Source: an uncultured bacterium
GTDB lineage: Bacteria; Verrucomicrobiota; Kiritimatiellia; RFP12; UBA1067
Direction of reading: 5' to 3'
DNA length: 49,800 bases
Assembly: GCA_902779075.1 (NCBI GenBank)
Contig: CACZAK010000030.1
Location: 1 to 49,800 of the forward strand
The notes beneath the pieces are model-generated. The model made no database searches and was not told the origin of the DNA. It saw nothing but the letters and a program-made list of their open reading frames with translations. Of this stretch, positions 49,372-49,800 are shown one piece after another. Position 1 is the first letter of the stretch. Every line of letters starts with the position of its first letter. The translations under genes and the position numbers were made by a program.

Positions 49372-49800
49372 ATGAAAGCAACAAGAAGAAATTTCATTCA
49401 ATCAATGGCCGCAGGTGGTGCGTATGCCGCGCTTCCGGGCGGAATCGCCTTCGCGGCGAATGCGTCGACGGGACGGGTGCTTCCGGTTCCGACTGCGGCC
49501 CAGCGCAGGTGGGCGGACATGGAGCTCGGGATGTTCTTCCACTTCGACATCCCGGTATTCAAGCCAAACTGGAACTGGCGCAGCTTCAAGGACTTTCCCG
49601 ATCCAAAGCTCTACAATCCCGCGAAACTCGATACGGACCAGTGGATGGAGGCGGCGAAGGCCTACGGCGCGAAGTACGTCGTGCTCGTCGCGAAGCACTG
49701 TAGCGGGTTCCTCCAGTGGCAGAGCGATCTCTATCCGTACGGCCTTAAGCAGGCGTCATGGCGGAACGGAAAAGGCGACCTTGTGAAGGACTTCGTCGAG
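49372..49800 (+). CDS. GH29-type alpha-L-fucosidase, N-terminal part (cut by window end)
   Basis: 143 residues visible. A Tat-like signal (MKATRRNFIQSMAAGGAYAA) is followed by the GH29 N-terminal pattern: RWADMELGMFFHFDI, KLDTDQWMEAAKAYGAKY and VLVAKHCSGFLQWQS. In GH29 enzymes the region after this carries the catalytic aspartate, which is outside the window. It would release alpha-fucose from host or plant glycans and fits with GH109 and GH78 nearby. Confidence 0.8.
   Translation, partial: MKATRRNFIQSMAAGGAYAALPGGIAFAANASTGRVLPVPTAAQRRWADMELGMFFHFDIPVFKPNWNWRSFKDFPDPKLYNPAKLDTDQWMEAAKAYGAKYVVLVAKHCSGFLQWQSDLYPYGLKQASWRNGKGDLVKDFVE

Overview
The window reads as one contiguous piece of a GC-rich bacterial chromosome. 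The organism looks like a polysaccharide-degrading member of the PVC superphylum, probably Kiritimatiellota or a close Verrucomicrobiota/Lentisphaerota relative. This is inferred from gene content (secreted glycosidases, DUF5107, DUF1080/3-keto-disaccharide hydrolase, GH109 with a Tat-type signal, tricorn-like S41 peptidase) and from the short palindromes carried inside genes. No rRNA, tRNA or CRISPR array was seen, so the placement is not certain.

Layout. 1-700 is a low-complexity, decayed stretch with a possible outer-membrane-barrel C-terminal remnant. 766-7064 holds a DUF5107/TPR protein and a secreted transglutaminase-like protein with a discoidin-type C-terminus. 7189-13908 holds an S41 tricorn-like peptidase, a C39-like peptidase, a sugar-kinase-like phosphotransferase and a DUF1080 protein. 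13928-16856 is an overlapping trio: DUF3261 lipoprotein, KASIII and FkbH-like HAD protein. 17197-20303 is recN-hisH-hisF. 20336-30828 is carbohydrate and ester metabolism: a large GH78 rhamnosidase, two related alpha/beta-hydrolase domains (one fused to a clan GH-A glycosidase), an LctP permease and another esterase, with a DUF234-type ATPase among them. 31089-43481 is a defence or recombination island: HU-like protein, AAA ATPase, 82-residue protein, HsdR, HsdM, DUF1016 nuclease, HsdS, a tyrosine recombinase, an inverted silent hsdS, VapBC-like toxin-antitoxin and RadC. 43500-44250 is scarred by truncated genes and a 72-bp direct repeat. 44347-49800 returns to glycosidases (GH109, GH13, GH29, the last cut by the window end), with one AAA-ATPase/nuclease gene on the minus strand.

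How the genes work together. The glycosidases and esterases (rhamnosidase, GH109, GH13, fucosidase, GH-A plus esterase) would strip decorated plant or mucin-type glycans; the permease could move a resulting carboxylate. The hsd locus has the architecture of a phase-variable type I restriction-modification system: an expressed hsdS and a promoterless inverted hsdS share two inverted-repeat pairs, and a recombinase gene lies between them.

The most unusual signal is a set of 26-29 nt hairpin elements inserted in frame inside six protein genes (DUF5107, KASIII, fkbH-like, hisH, GH78, GH-A/esterase). Most share a GGTAGGG leader. They occur in both orientations and several reading frames, keep the stem through a compensatory base-pair change, and in hisH form a perfect 52-bp palindrome. 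They resemble in principle the Rickettsia palindromic elements but differ in sequence. None was seen in the 31-44 kb island. A second window-wide pattern is an extended -10 promoter (TGGTATAAT) before many genes. Three genes have a start codon only 6-7 nt after the -10 box, which predicts leaderless mRNAs.
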